A stretch of 22,500 bases of DNA, taken from positions 170,001-192,500 of the forward strand of contig NW_026728920.1 in the NCBI RefSeq assembly GCF_030272615.1. Reading direction: 5' to 3'. The position numbers and the translations under genes were made by a program. This document shows, in pieces, positions 1 through 8,967 of this stretch. Source of the DNA: Cryptomeria japonica. Lineage: Eukaryota > Streptophyta > Pinopsida > Cupressales > Cupressaceae. How positions within the stretch are numbered: the stretch's first letter is position 1; every line of letters begins with the position of its first letter. The notes beneath the pieces are model-generated. The model had not been told where the DNA came from, ran no database searches, and saw nothing but the letters and a program-made list of their open reading frames with translations.

Positions 1-235
1 GGCACCCTGGCTGGGTTTGCCCAGGGTGCGCTCCGAAGCGGGGTTACTGGAGCGCCCCCTCTTTTTTTGTCAGAGCGTTTGGTGGGGTTTCTCGCATTGG
101 CTCTTCCCAGGCCCGGTTGTTGGGTGCGCTCCCACCCTGGCGCGCGCGAAGTTGGAAGTTGGGTTAATTGCCCGGGCGCGCACCTTCGCCAGGGTGGGCA
201 CCTTGGTGCGCACACCTTGGCTGGGCTGCGCACCA

Positions 236-361
236 GGGCGGGCTCAAGATGGCACCAGCATTCCCTTTTTCTCACTATCTTTCAAAACGGAAATTTTAAA
301 ATCTCGTTTTTTTTTGCCTTTTATGGAAATTAGTGAAGGCATCGCATCAAAGGTGCGCACC
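236..361 (+). repeat. AT-rich T-run module 1
   Basis: Starts at GGGCTCAAGATGGCACC and ends at GCATCAAAGGTGCGCACC. It contains the self-complementary ATTTTAAAAT, a 9-T run and GAAATTAGTGAAGGCA. Its left arm reads TTCCCTTTT, so the inverted repeat seen in other modules is imperfect here. It is the duplicate of module 6. Confidence 0.8.
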
Positions 362-1574
362 TCGCTGCCCACCTTGGTGTGCTCCGAGGTGCCCACCACG
401 GTGCGCTCCGAGGTGCCCACCACGGTGCGCAACGCCGGTGCGAACCCGGGAGCGCCCCGATGTGTGCTCCAAGGTGCGGCGTGCACGAAGCCGGACCCCG
501 GTTTGCCCCGGGTGCGCACCTCGCGTGCACCTTGGTGCGCACACCTTGGCTGGGTTGCGCGGCCTGGTGGGCACCATGGTGCGCACCAAGGAGCGCTCCG
601 AAGTGTGCTCCAAGGTGCGGCGTGCACGAAGTCCTAGCCCGGTTTGCCCCGGGTGCGCACCTTCGCCGCGGTGGGCACCATGGCGTGCACGAAGTCGGAG
701 CCCGGTTTGCCCCGGGTGCGCACCTCGCGTGCACCTTCGCCGGGGTGGGCACCTCGGCTGGGTTGCGCGCCCTGGTGCGCACCAAGGAGCGCTCCGAAGT
801 GTGCTCCAAGGTGCGGCGTGCACGAAGTCGGAGCCCGGTTTGCCCCGGGTGCGCACCTTCGCCGCGGTGGGCACCCTGGTGCGCACCATGGCGTGCACGA
901 AGTCGGAGCCCGGTTTGCCCCGGGTGCGCACCTCGCGTGCACCTTCGGCGGGGTTGCGCGCCCTGGTGCGCACCAAGGAGCGCTCCGAAGTGTGCTCCAA
1001 GGTGCGGCGTGCACGAAGTCGGAGCCCGGTTTGCCCCGGGTGCGCACCTCGCGTGCACCTTCGACGGGGTTGCGCGCCCTGGTGGGCACCATGGTGCGCA
1101 CCAAGGAGCGCTCCGAAGTGTGCTCCAAGGTGCGGCGTGCACGAAGTCGGAGCCCGGTTTGCCCCGGGTGCGCACCTCGCGTGCACCTTCGCCGCGGTGG
1201 GCACCATGGCGTGCACGAAGTCGGAGCCCGGTTTGCCCCGGGTGCGCACCTCGCGTGCACCTTCGCCGGGGTGGGCACCTCGGCTGGGTTGCGCGCCCTG
1301 GTGCGCACCAAGGAGCGCTCCGAAGTGTGCTCCAAGGTGCGGCGTGCACGAAGTCGGAGCCCGGTTTGCCCCGGGTGCGCACCTCGCGTGCACCTTCGCC
1401 GCGGTGGGCACCTTGGCTGGGTTGGGCACCATTGAGCGCTCCGAAGTGTGCTCCAAGGTGCGCACCATGGCCCTCCAAGGTGCGCAGCATGGCGTGCACG
1501 AAGTCGGAGCCCGGTTTGCCCCGGGTGCGCACCTCGCGTGCACCTTCGCCAGGGTGGGCACCTCGGTGCGCACA
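362..1574 (+). repeat. GC-rich palindromic-box repeat array, copy 1
   Basis: Degenerate tandem array assembled from short boxes: GGTGCGCACC and GGAGCGCTCC (both self-complementary), CTCCAAGGTGCG, CGTGCACGAAGTCGGAGC and CGGTTTGCCCCGGGTG. The last box occurs 10 times here, with spacing alternating between roughly 60-75 and 120-140 bp, giving compound units of up to 207 bp. The sequence is stop-poor, so many reading frames stay open on both strands. There is no credible protein. Confidence 0.9.
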
Positions 1575-1642
1575 CCTTCTCAATGTTTTCTTGCCTTTTC
1601 TGGAAATTGGTGAAGGCAGCGCATCAAAGGTGCGCACCTCGG
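1575..1642 (+). repeat. Truncated AT-rich module (copy 1; partner at 7609-7676)
   Basis: Retains only the right half of the module: TTGCCTTTTCTGGAAATT, then GTGAAGGCAGCGCATCAAAG. The T-run and the inverted repeat are lost. An identical partner lies at 7609-7676. Confidence 0.7.
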
Positions 1643-2261
1643 TGTGCTCCGAGGTGCGAACCCGAGAGCGCTCCGAGGTGCCCACGAAGTCGAAAGTCGG
1701 GTTAATTGCATTGTTTTCCCCGGGTGCGCTCCGAGGTGCGCAACATCGGTGCGCACCAAGGAGGGCTCCGAAGTGTGCTCCAAGGTGCGCACGATTCGGA
1801 GCTCGGTTTGCCCGGGGTGCGCACACCTTGGCTGGGTTGCGCACCCTTTGTGCGCTCCAAGGTGCGCACGAAGTCGGAGCTCGGTTTGCCCCGGGTGCGC
1901 ACCTTCGCCAGGGTGCGCACCTTGATGCGCACGCCTTGGCTGGGCTGCGCACCTTGGTGGGCGCCATGGTGCGCACCTTTCGTGCGCTCCAAGGTGCGCA
2001 CGAAGTCGGAGCTCGGTTTGCCCCGGGTGCGCACCTTGGTGGGCGCCATGGTGCACTCCGAGGTGCCCAAGATTGGTGCGCACCAAGGAGCGCTCCGAAG
2101 TGCGCTCCAAGGTGCGCAGGTGCGCGCGAAGTCGAAAGTTGGGTTAATTGTCCGGTTTGCCTCGGGTGCGCACCTTGCGTGCACCTTCGCCAGGGTGGGC
2201 GCCTTGGTGCGCACACCTTGGCTGGGCTGCGCACCCGGGCGCGCACACCTTGGCACCCGCG
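1643..2261 (+). repeat. Diverged part of the GC-rich palindromic-box array, copy 1
   Basis: Continues the array with more variable boxes: CGGAGCTCGGTTTGCCC replaces CGGAGCCCGG, and GTGCGCACCTT, ATGGTGCGCACC and CACACCTTGGCTGGG recur. The short word GGGTTAATTG occurs here twice (near 1699 and 2142) and also near 168 and 5510, so it marks related sub-units. Nothing here resembles a gene. Confidence 0.8.
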
Positions 2262-2375
2262 TTTCCTTCATTTTAAATTTTTTTTTTTTACAATCTCTCA
2301 AGTGGGAAATTCTATAATCTCAACTTTTTTTGCCTTTTCAGGAAACTTTTGAATGGAGCGCATCATTGGTGCGCT
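2262..2375 (+). repeat. Diverged AT-rich module next to the 5S flank (copy 1; partner at 8296-8409)
   Basis: A rearranged module: CATTTTAAATTT with a long T-run, an unrelated AT-rich insert ending in TCTATAATCTCAAC, another T-run and TTGCCTTTTCAGGAAA, then GCGCATCATTGGTGCGC. The partner is at 8296-8409. It marks the boundary between the GC-rich array and the 5S downstream flank. Confidence 0.65.
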
Positions 2376-2802
2376 CCGAAGTGTGCTCCAAGGTGCGCAC
2401 CTCTGGTGTGCTCCAAAGCTCTCTCCAGCTGCGTGCACCTGCCCCGGCCGCGCACCCGGCCCCGCCCAGCTTCGCTCACCTGTCCCGGGCGTCTGGTGCG
2501 GAACCTTAGAGTAAGAAACATCACCGTGCACCTTGGCCAACGTGCGCGACTCGACCGAGCGCGCACTGGCCGAGGTGCACACCGATTTCACCTGGGTGCG
2601 CGCGCAGCACCTCGGGCGCACCGGGGTGCGCGCACAACGCCCGGGTTGCACCGTGGCCTGTGTGCTCGGGGCGCCTCGGGTGCGCGCTCGGTGTCGCCCC
2701 CGCGCGCGCGGTAGTGCGGGCAGCGCACCCCGGCCCGGCCCGGCCCCGACGAGAACGCAAACGGGCAAAAGGTTTATTCAAATAGCATTGCGACGCCCGG
2801 CG
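2376..2802. other. Downstream flank of 5S copy 1 (duplicated at 8410-8836)
   Basis: GC-rich, mostly non-tandem sequence with scattered GTGCGC and GTGCAC words, such as CCCCGGCCGCGCACCCGGCC and GGTGCGCGCGCAGCACC. Because 5S is on the minus strand, this is the sequence after its 3' end. I see no gene or recognised element. Confidence 0.6.
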
Positions 2803-2815
2803 AAAAACTAAAAAA
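2803..2815 (-). terminator. Pol III terminator of 5S copy 1
   Basis: On the minus strand the gene is followed directly by TTTTTTAGTTTTT: a six-T run and then a five-T backup, the standard Pol III stop. Confidence 0.9.
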
Positions 2816-2933
2816 GGGTGCAACACCGGGACTTCCCGGGAGGTCACCCATCCCAGTACTACTCCGGCCCAAGCGCGCTTAACTGCGGAGTTCTGATGGG
2901 ATCCGGTGCACTAACGCTGGTATGATCGCACCC
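2814..2933 (-). rRNA. 5S ribosomal RNA, copy 1
   Basis: Complete 5S rRNA gene of about 120 nt on the minus strand. The RNA starts GGGTGCGATCATACCAGC (complement of the bases ending at 2933) and ends GTGTTGCACCC plus one or two U. 5S is the small RNA of the large ribosomal subunit's central protuberance and is made by Pol III. The internal control region is intact: A box AGTTAAGCGCGC at gene positions 50-61 and the C-box region GGATGGGTGACCTCCCGGG from about position 81. The first and last seven bases are complementary (GGGTGCG / TGCACCC region), forming helix I. A C is present at -1, as usual in plants. The gene lies inside the 35S rDNA spacer and points against the 35S unit. It is identical to the copy at 8848-8967, so neither copy looks like a decaying pseudogene. 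The 3' end is uncertain by one or two bases. Confidence 0.97.
2832..2884 (-). promoter_or_regulatory. 5S internal control region (Pol III), copy 1
   Basis: Box A (2873-2884 on the complement) and the C-box region (2832-2853), with the intermediate element between. This is the TFIIIA-binding type 1 Pol III promoter. Upstream of the gene, TAAGTAC falls at about -28 to -22, a weak match to the AT-rich -28 element of plant 5S genes. Confidence 0.85.
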
Positions 2934-3340
2934 GTTATGAGCTTGTCGCAGTGTGTACTTAGCAAACCGCGACCCACGTGCGAATCCACCCCGGCCACCC
3001 ACCCCCGTCGAGGTGCACACCCTCCCTCGCGAAGTGCGCCCCGTTCGCCAAGTGTGAGCCCTGCCCGGGTGCGCGCACCTTGCTAGGGCGTCGGGTGTGC
3101 ACCCGGCCCGGCCTACGTGCGTGCACCTGGACGGGGCGTCGTGTGCGTGCAGTGTCCCGTCTGCAACGCGGTGCCCACACACCACCTCGGGCGCAACGAC
3201 CTGCGCTCACATGTGGGCCGAGTGCACCTTGGTGCATGTTCGGGGCGCCTCGGGTGCACGCTCGATCTTGCCCCGGTGCACCAAGGCGCTCGGTTTGCCC
3301 CGGGTGCGCACTTGGTGCAAGGTGGGCACCCAAAATAGGG
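2934..3340. other. Upstream flank of 5S copy 1 (duplicated at 8968-9374)
   Basis: GC-rich flank containing the 5S upstream region, scattered GTGCAC/GTGCGC words and one copy of the CGGTTTGCCCCGGGTGCGCAC box near 3291, which links it to the GC-rich array. I see no gene. Confidence 0.6.
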
Positions 3341-3720
3341 ATCAAGCACCAAAACACAAGTTTCGGGATGCAAAATGGGACCCAAGGACCACAAATGCGT
3401 TCCAAGACCCATGATGGGTCCACGAGAACAAAAATGTGTTCCGAGACTTAATAAACAAATATTGGGTTTTAGGAGAAGAAACATGCTCTGATGCCCAAAA
3501 CGAGAATCGACCCCGAAAAGGCCACAGGCCAAAAGTGGGATGCGAGACAAAAAAAAATGGGACCCGAGGACCAAAATTGGGTTCCCAGGTCGAAGACAGG
3601 GCAACCGGACAAGAAACGACCTCTAAGGCTCGAAATGAGTCCCGACGACTAAAACTTGACAAGAAGCACCCATCAGGCACCCAACTCGACACCCATGGGA
3701 TGCCGACCCACCCGGGCTTC
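3341..3720. other. A-rich low-GC segment (duplicated at 9375-9754)
   Basis: An abrupt switch from GC-rich spacer to purine-rich sequence with loosely repeating words (AAATGGGACCC, GGACCAAAATTGGG, TGTTCCGAGA, CGACGACTAAAAC). Open frames run through it, but none has recognisable protein character. It contains no known RNA gene I can identify. Confidence 0.55.
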
Positions 3721-4188
3721 CACCTAGCACACCTTGGCACCCACCCACCCTCGCACCCAACCTCGCACCCAACTTAGCACCTTTGAACCCACATTGGCAC
3801 TCACCCTGACCCTGGCACCTTGGAACCCACATTGGCACTCACCTTGACCCTGGCACCCACCTTTGCACTCACCTTGGGACCCACCCTGGCTCCCACCTCG
3901 GCACCCACCCAGACACCCACCTTGGTTCCTTGGCACCCACCTTGGATCCTTGGCACCCACCCCAACACCCACCTTGGCACGCAACTTGGCTACTTGCCAC
4001 CCACCTTGGCTCCTTGACGCCCACCCCGACAACCACCCCGTGACCTACCCTGGCTAGGGTTGGTGCACACCCACCCTGGTGCCCACCTTGGCACCCACCC
4101 CATGACCCACCTTGGCACGCACCTTAGTACCCACCCCGTTACCCACCCTAGGACCCACCCCGTGACCCACCTTGGCCAGGGTGGGTGC
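3721..4188. repeat. C-rich CACCCACCTTGG minisatellite, copy 1 (truncated)
   Basis: Degenerate short tandem repeat of 10-15 bp words such as GGCACCCACCTTG, with almost all G confined to TGG. Its continuation beyond the junction is missing here because the sequence switches at 4188 to an AT-rich-module unit. Translated frames are simple Thr/His/Pro or Trp/Gly repeats and are not proteins. Confidence 0.9.
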
Positions 4189-4220
4189 CTTGGTGCGCAC
4201 AACTTGCCTGGGCTGCACAC

Positions 4221-4350
4221 CAGGGCGGGCTCAAGATGGCACCCGCGTTCCGTTTTTTTCACTATCTTTCAAAACGGAAATTTTAAAATCTCGTTTTTTT
4301 TTTTTTTTTGCCTTTTCTGGAAATTAGTGAAGGCAGCGCATCAAAGGTGC
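4221..4350 (+). repeat. AT-rich T-run module 2
   Basis: Same order of parts as module 1, with a perfect 9-bp inverted repeat TTCCGTTTT / AAAACGGAA and the longest T-run of the set (16 T). It lies just after the duplication junction at 4188. Confidence 0.8.
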
Positions 4351-4741
4351 GCAATGCTGGTGCGAACCCGGGAGCGCTCCGATGTGTGCTCCAAGGTGCG
4401 GCGTGCACGAAGTCCGAGCCCGGCTTGCCCCGGGTGCGCACCTCGCGTGCACCTTCGCCGGGGTGAGCACCTTGGCTGGGTTGCGCGCCCTGGTGCGCAC
4501 CAAGGAGCGCTCTGAAGTGTGCTCCAAGGTGCGGCGTGCACGAAGTCGGAGCTCGGTTTGCCCCGGGTGTGCACCTCGGGTGCGCACCTCGCGTGCACCT
4601 TCGCTGCGGTGGGCACCTTGGCTGGGTTGCGCGCCTTGGTGGGCACCATGCAGTGCACGAAGTCGGAGCCCGGTTTGCCCCGGGCGCGCACCTCCGCCAG
4701 GGTGGGCACCTTGGTGCGCACAACTTGCCTGGGCTGCGCAC

Positions 4742-4870
4742 CAGGAAGGGCTCAAGATGGCACCCGCGTTCCGTTTTTTTCACTATCTTTCAGAACGGAA
4801 ATTTTAAAATATCGTTTTTTTTTGCCTTTTCTGGAAATTAGTGAAGGCAGCGCATCAAAGGTGCGCAACG
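4742..4870 (+). repeat. AT-rich T-run module 3
   Basis: Contains the TTCCGTTTT / AAAACGGAA inverted repeat, with CAGAACGG instead of CAAAACGG so one arm is weakened, and a 9-T run. It lies 521 bp after module 2. Confidence 0.8.
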
Positions 4871-5094
4871 CTGGTGCGAACCTGGGAGCGCTCCGATGTG
4901 TGCTCCAAGGTGCGGCGTGCACGAAGTCGGAGCCCGGTTTGCCCCGGGTGCGCCCTGGTGGGCACCATGGTGCGCACCAAGGAGCGCTCCGAAGTGTGCT
5001 CCAAGGTGCGGCCTGCACGAAGTCGGAGCCCGGTTTGCCCCGGGCGTGCACCGCGGGTGGGCACCTTGGTGCGCATGCCTTGCCTGGGCTGCGC

Positions 5095-5224
5095 ACCAGG
5101 GCGGGCTCAAGATGGCACCCGCGTTCCGTTTTTTTCACTATCTTTCAAAACGGAAATTTTAAAATCTCATTTTTTTTTGCCTTTTCTGGAAATTAGTGAA
5201 GGCAGCGCATCAAAGGTGCGCACC
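5095..5224 (+). repeat. AT-rich T-run module 4
   Basis: Perfect inverted repeat with arms at 5124-5132 and 5147-5155, then ATTTTAAAAT and a 9-T run. Confidence 0.8.
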
Positions 5225-5564
5225 TCGCTGCCCACCACGGTGCGCAACGCCGGTGGGCACCCGGGAGTGCTTCGAAGTGTGCTCCAAGGTGCTGCGTGCA
5301 CGTTGTCGGAGCCCGGTTTGCCCCGGGTGCGCACCTCGCGTGCACCTTCGTCGGGGTGGGCACCTTGGCTGGGTTTGCCCCGGCTGCGCTCCGAAGCGGG
5401 GTTATTGGAGCGCCGCCTCTTTTTTTGTCGGAGCGTTTGGTGGGGTTTCTCGCATTGGCTCTTCCCAGGCCCGGTTGCCACCCTGGCGCGCACGAAGTCG
5501 GAAGTAGGGTTAATTGCCCGGGTGCGCACCTTTGCCAGGGTGGGCACCTTACCTGGGCTGTGCA

Positions 5565-5703
5565 CCAGGGCGGGCTCAAGATGGCACCCGCGTTCCGTTT
5601 TTTTCACTATCTTTCAAAACGGAAATTTTAAAATCTCCTCTTTTTTTTGCCTTTTCTGGAAATTAGTGAAGGCAGCGCATCAAAGGTGCGCACCTCGCTG
5701 CCC
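5565..5703 (+). repeat. AT-rich T-run module 5
   Basis: Carries the perfect TTCCGTTTT / AAAACGGAA arms and an 8-T run. It is the last module before the left edge of duplication copy 2. Confidence 0.8.
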
Positions 5704-6062
5704 ACCTTGGTGTGCTCTGAGGTGCGCACCCGGGAGCGCTACGAAGTGTGCTCCAAGGTGCGGCGTGCACGTTGTCGGAGCCCGGTTTGCCCCGGGTGCG
5801 CACCTCGCCTGCACCTTGGCCGGGGTGGGCACCCTGGCTGGGTTTGCCCAGGGTGCGCTCCGAAGCGGGGTTACTGGAGCGCCCCCTCTTTTTTTGTCAG
5901 AGCGTTTGGTGGGGTTTCTCGCATTGGCTCTTCCCAGGCCCGGTTGTTGGGTGCGCTCCCACCCTGGCGCGCGCGAAGTTGGAAGTTGGGTTAATTGCCC
6001 GGGCGCGCACCTTCGCCAGGGTGGGCACCTTGGTGCGCACACCTTGGCTGGGCTGCGCACCA

Positions 6063-6188
6063 GGGCGGGCTCAAGATGGCACCAGCATTCCCTTTTTCTC
6101 ACTATCTTTCAAAACGGAAATTTTAAAATCTCGTTTTTTTTTGCCTTTTATGGAAATTAGTGAAGGCATCGCATCAAAGGTGCGCACC
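6063..6188 (+). repeat. AT-rich T-run module 6
   Basis: Duplicate of module 1 (offset 5827), with the same TTCCCTTTT variant and the same TTTTATGG instead of TTTTCTGG. Confidence 0.8.
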
Positions 6189-7608
6189 TCGCTGCCCACC
6201 TTGGTGTGCTCCGAGGTGCCCACCACGGTGCGCTCCGAGGTGCCCACCACGGTGCGCAACGCCGGTGCGAACCCGGGAGCGCCCCGATGTGTGCTCCAAG
6301 GTGCGGCGTGCACGAAGCCGGACCCCGGTTTGCCCCGGGTGCGCACCTCGCGTGCACCTTGGTGCGCACACCTTGGCTGGGTTGCGCGGCCTGGTGGGCA
6401 CCATGGTGCGCACCAAGGAGCGCTCCGAAGTGTGCTCCAAGGTGCGGCGTGCACGAAGTCCTAGCCCGGTTTGCCCCGGGTGCGCACCTTCGCCGCGGTG
6501 GGCACCATGGCGTGCACGAAGTCGGAGCCCGGTTTGCCCCGGGTGCGCACCTCGCGTGCACCTTCGCCGGGGTGGGCACCTCGGCTGGGTTGCGCGCCCT
6601 GGTGCGCACCAAGGAGCGCTCCGAAGTGTGCTCCAAGGTGCGGCGTGCACGAAGTCGGAGCCCGGTTTGCCCCGGGTGCGCACCTTCGCCGCGGTGGGCA
6701 CCCTGGTGCGCACCATGGCGTGCACGAAGTCGGAGCCCGGTTTGCCCCGGGTGCGCACCTCGCGTGCACCTTCGGCGGGGTTGCGCGCCCTGGTGCGCAC
6801 CAAGGAGCGCTCCGAAGTGTGCTCCAAGGTGCGGCGTGCACGAAGTCGGAGCCCGGTTTGCCCCGGGTGCGCACCTCGCGTGCACCTTCGGCGGGGTTGC
6901 GCGCCCTGGTGGGCACCATGGTGCGCACCAAGGAGCGCTCCGAAGTGTGCTCCAAGGTGCGGCGTGCACGAAGTCGGAGCCCGGTTTGCCCCGGGTGCGC
7001 ACCTCGCGTGCACCTTCGCCGCGGTGGGCACCATGGCGTGCACGAAGTCGGAGCCCGGTTTGCCCCGGGTGCGCACCTCGCGTGCACCTTCGCCGGGGTG
7101 GGCACCTCGGCTGGGTTGCGCGCCCTGGTGCGCACCAAGGAGCGCTCCGAAGTGTGCTCCAAGGTGCGGCGTGCACGAAGTCGGAGCCCGGTTTGCCCCG
7201 GGTGCGCACCTCGCGTGCACCTTCGCCGCGGTGGGCACCATGGCGTGCACGAAGTCGGAGCCCGGTTTGCCCCGGGTGCGCACCCCGCGTGCACCTTCGC
7301 CGGGGTGGGCACCTCGGCTGGGTTGCGCGCCCTGGTGCGCACCAAGGAGCGCTCCGAAGTGTGCTCCAAGGTGCGGCGTGCACGAAGTCGGAGCCCGGTT
7401 TGCCCCGGGTGCGCACCTCGCGTGCACCTTCGCCGCGGTGGGCACCTTGGCTGGGTTGGGCACCATTGAGCGCTCCGAAGTGTGCTCCAAGGTGCGCACC
7501 ATGGCCCTCCAAGGTGCGCAGCATGGCGTGCACGAAGTCGGAGCCCGGTTTGCCCCGGGTGCGCACCTCGCGTGCACCTTCGCCAGGGTGGGCACCTCGG
7601 TGCGCACA
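6189..7608 (+). repeat. GC-rich palindromic-box repeat array, copy 2 (expanded by 207 bp)
   Basis: Equivalent of 362-1574 with one additional 207-bp compound unit, so the CGGTTTGCCCCGGGTG box occurs 12 times instead of 10. The second of the two 207-bp units carries a private change (CACCCCGCGTGCACC instead of CACCTCGCGTGCACC, near 7270). Confidence 0.9.
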
Positions 7609-7676
7609 CCTTCTCAATGTTTTCTTGCCTTTTCTGGAAATTGGTGAAGGCAGCGCATCAAAGGTGCGCACCTCGG

Positions 7677-8295
7677 TGTGCTCCGAGGTGCGAACCCGAG
7701 AGCGCTCCGAGGTGCCCACGAAGTCGAAAGTCGGGTTAATTGCATTGTTTTCCCCGGGTGCGCTCCGAGGTGCGCAACATCGGTGCGCACCAAGGAGGGC
7801 TCCGAAGTGTGCTCCAAGGTGCGCACGATTCGGAGCTCGGTTTGCCCGGGGTGCGCACACCTTGGCTGGGTTGCGCACCCTTTGTGCGCTCCAAGGTGCG
7901 CACGAAGTCGGAGCTCGGTTTGCCCCGGGTGCGCACCTTCGCCAGGGTGCGCACCTTGATGCGCACGCCTTGGCTGGGCTGCGCACCTTGGTGGGCGCCA
8001 TGGTGCGCACCTTTCGTGCGCTCCAAGGTGCGCACGAAGTCGGAGCTCGGTTTGCCCCGGGTGCGCACCTTGGTGGGCGCCATGGTGCACTCCGAGGTGC
8101 CCAAGATTGGTGCGCACCAAGGAGCGCTCCGAAGTGCGCTCCAAGGTGCGCAGGTGCGCGCGAAGTCGAAAGTTGGGTTAATTGTCCGGTTTGCCTCGGG
8201 TGCGCACCTTGCGTGCACCTTCGCCAGGGTGGGCGCCTTGGTGCGCACACCTTGGCTGGGCTGCGCACCCGGGCGCGCACACCTTGGCACCCGCG
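7677..8295 (+). repeat. Diverged part of the GC-rich array, copy 2
   Basis: Equivalent of 1643-2261 at an offset of 6034. I saw no differences between the two by eye. Confidence 0.8.
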
Positions 8296-8409
8296 TTTCC
8301 TTCATTTTAAATTTTTTTTTTTTACAATCTCTCAAGTGGGAAATTCTATAATCTCAACTTTTTTTGCCTTTTCAGGAAACTTTTGAATGGAGCGCATCAT
8401 TGGTGCGCT

Positions 8410-8836
8410 CCGAAGTGTGCTCCAAGGTGCGCACCTCTGGTGTGCTCCAAAGCTCTCTCCAGCTGCGTGCACCTGCCCCGGCCGCGCACCCGGCCCCGCC
8501 CAGCTTCGCTCACCTGTCCCGGGCGTCTGGTGCGGAACCTTAGAGTAAGAAACATCACCGTGCACCTTGGCCAACGTGCGCGACTCGACCGAGCGCGCAC
8601 TGGCCGAGGTGCACACCGATTTCACCTGGGTGCGCGCGCAGCACCTCGGGCGCACCGGGGTGCGCGCACAACGCCCGGGTTGCACCGTGGCCTGTGTGCT
8701 CGGGGCGCCTCGGGTGCGCGCTCGGTGTCGCCCCCGCGCGCGCGGTAGTGCGGGCAGCGCACCCCGGCCCGGCCCGGCCCCGACGAGAACGCAAACGGGC
8801 AAAAGGTTTATTCAAATAGCATTGCGACGCCCGGCG
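8410..8836. other. Downstream flank of 5S copy 2
   Basis: Duplicate of 2376-2802 (offset 6034). No gene or recognised element. Confidence 0.6.
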
Positions 8837-8849
8837 AAAAACTAAAAAA
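8837..8849 (-). terminator. Pol III terminator of 5S copy 2
   Basis: Same TTTTTTAGTTTTT on the minus strand directly after the gene. Confidence 0.9.
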
Positions 8850-8967
8850 GGGTGCAACACCGGGACTTCCCGGGAGGTCACCCATCCCAGTACTACTCCG
8901 GCCCAAGCGCGCTTAACTGCGGAGTTCTGATGGGATCCGGTGCACTAACGCTGGTATGATCGCACCC
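8848..8967 (-). rRNA. 5S ribosomal RNA, copy 2
   Basis: Second complete 5S gene, identical to 2814-2933 over its full length and in the same minus orientation, 6034 bp away. Box A lies at 8907-8918 and the C-box region at 8866-8887 (complement). Gene, flanks and terminator are all part of the large duplication, so the spacer of this rDNA unit holds at least two 5S genes. If the 6-kb unit repeats further to the left, there may be more. Confidence 0.97.
8866..8918 (-). promoter_or_regulatory. 5S internal control region (Pol III), copy 2
   Basis: Intact A box, intermediate element and C-box region, as in copy 1. Confidence 0.85.

Larger units (their letters stand above)
1..4188 (+). repeat. Large tandem duplication, copy 1 (left part cut by the window)
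   Basis: This block matches 5828-10222 nearly base for base. The offset is 5827 up to about 1200 and 6034 after it. The only differences I found by eye are one 207-bp repeat unit missing here, a substitution at 1064 (A here, G at 6891) and one at 3964 (A here, G at 9998). It contains a GC-rich palindromic array, AT-rich modules, one 5S gene on the minus strand, an A-rich flank and the first part of a C-rich minisatellite. Homology stops at 4188. The true left end lies outside the window. Near-identity means either a recent duplication or continuing homogenisation, which is normal for rDNA. Confidence 0.95.
4189..5827 (+). repeat. Module-repeat region, inferred left part of the second 6-kb unit
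   Basis: About 1.6 kb made of the same parts as the flanking copies: four AT-rich T-run modules (starting near 4221, 4742, 5095 and 5565), each followed by a GC-rich stretch of GGTGCGCACC-like boxes. A sub-repeat containing a pyrimidine run and AGCGTTTGGTGGGGTTTCTC is present near 5417 and recurs at about 53 and 5886; 5389 and 5858 mark equivalent points of a tandem step of about 470 bp. It has no counterpart in copy 1 inside the window. I infer that one lies upstream of position 1. Confidence 0.75.

Noticed and set aside
330-2352. Very long open frames on both strands (up to 657 codons here and 726 codons in the duplicate), rich in Cys, Arg, His, Pro and Ala
   Set aside because: Several frames are open at once on both strands across the same tandem array, which is stop-poor because of its GC-rich repeated words. 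The translations only repeat the DNA period, and the context is rDNA spacer.
2262-2375. AT-rich T-run modules as SINE or retrotransposon tails
   Set aside because: No A/B-box pair, target-site duplication or reverse-transcriptase sequence was found. The modules are internal parts of the spacer repeat and keep fixed flanks.
3623-4262. Gly/Trp-rich or Thr/His/Pro-rich frames resembling structural or antifreeze-like repeat proteins
   Set aside because: Simple translation of the C-rich minisatellite, with no fixed unit length or frame.
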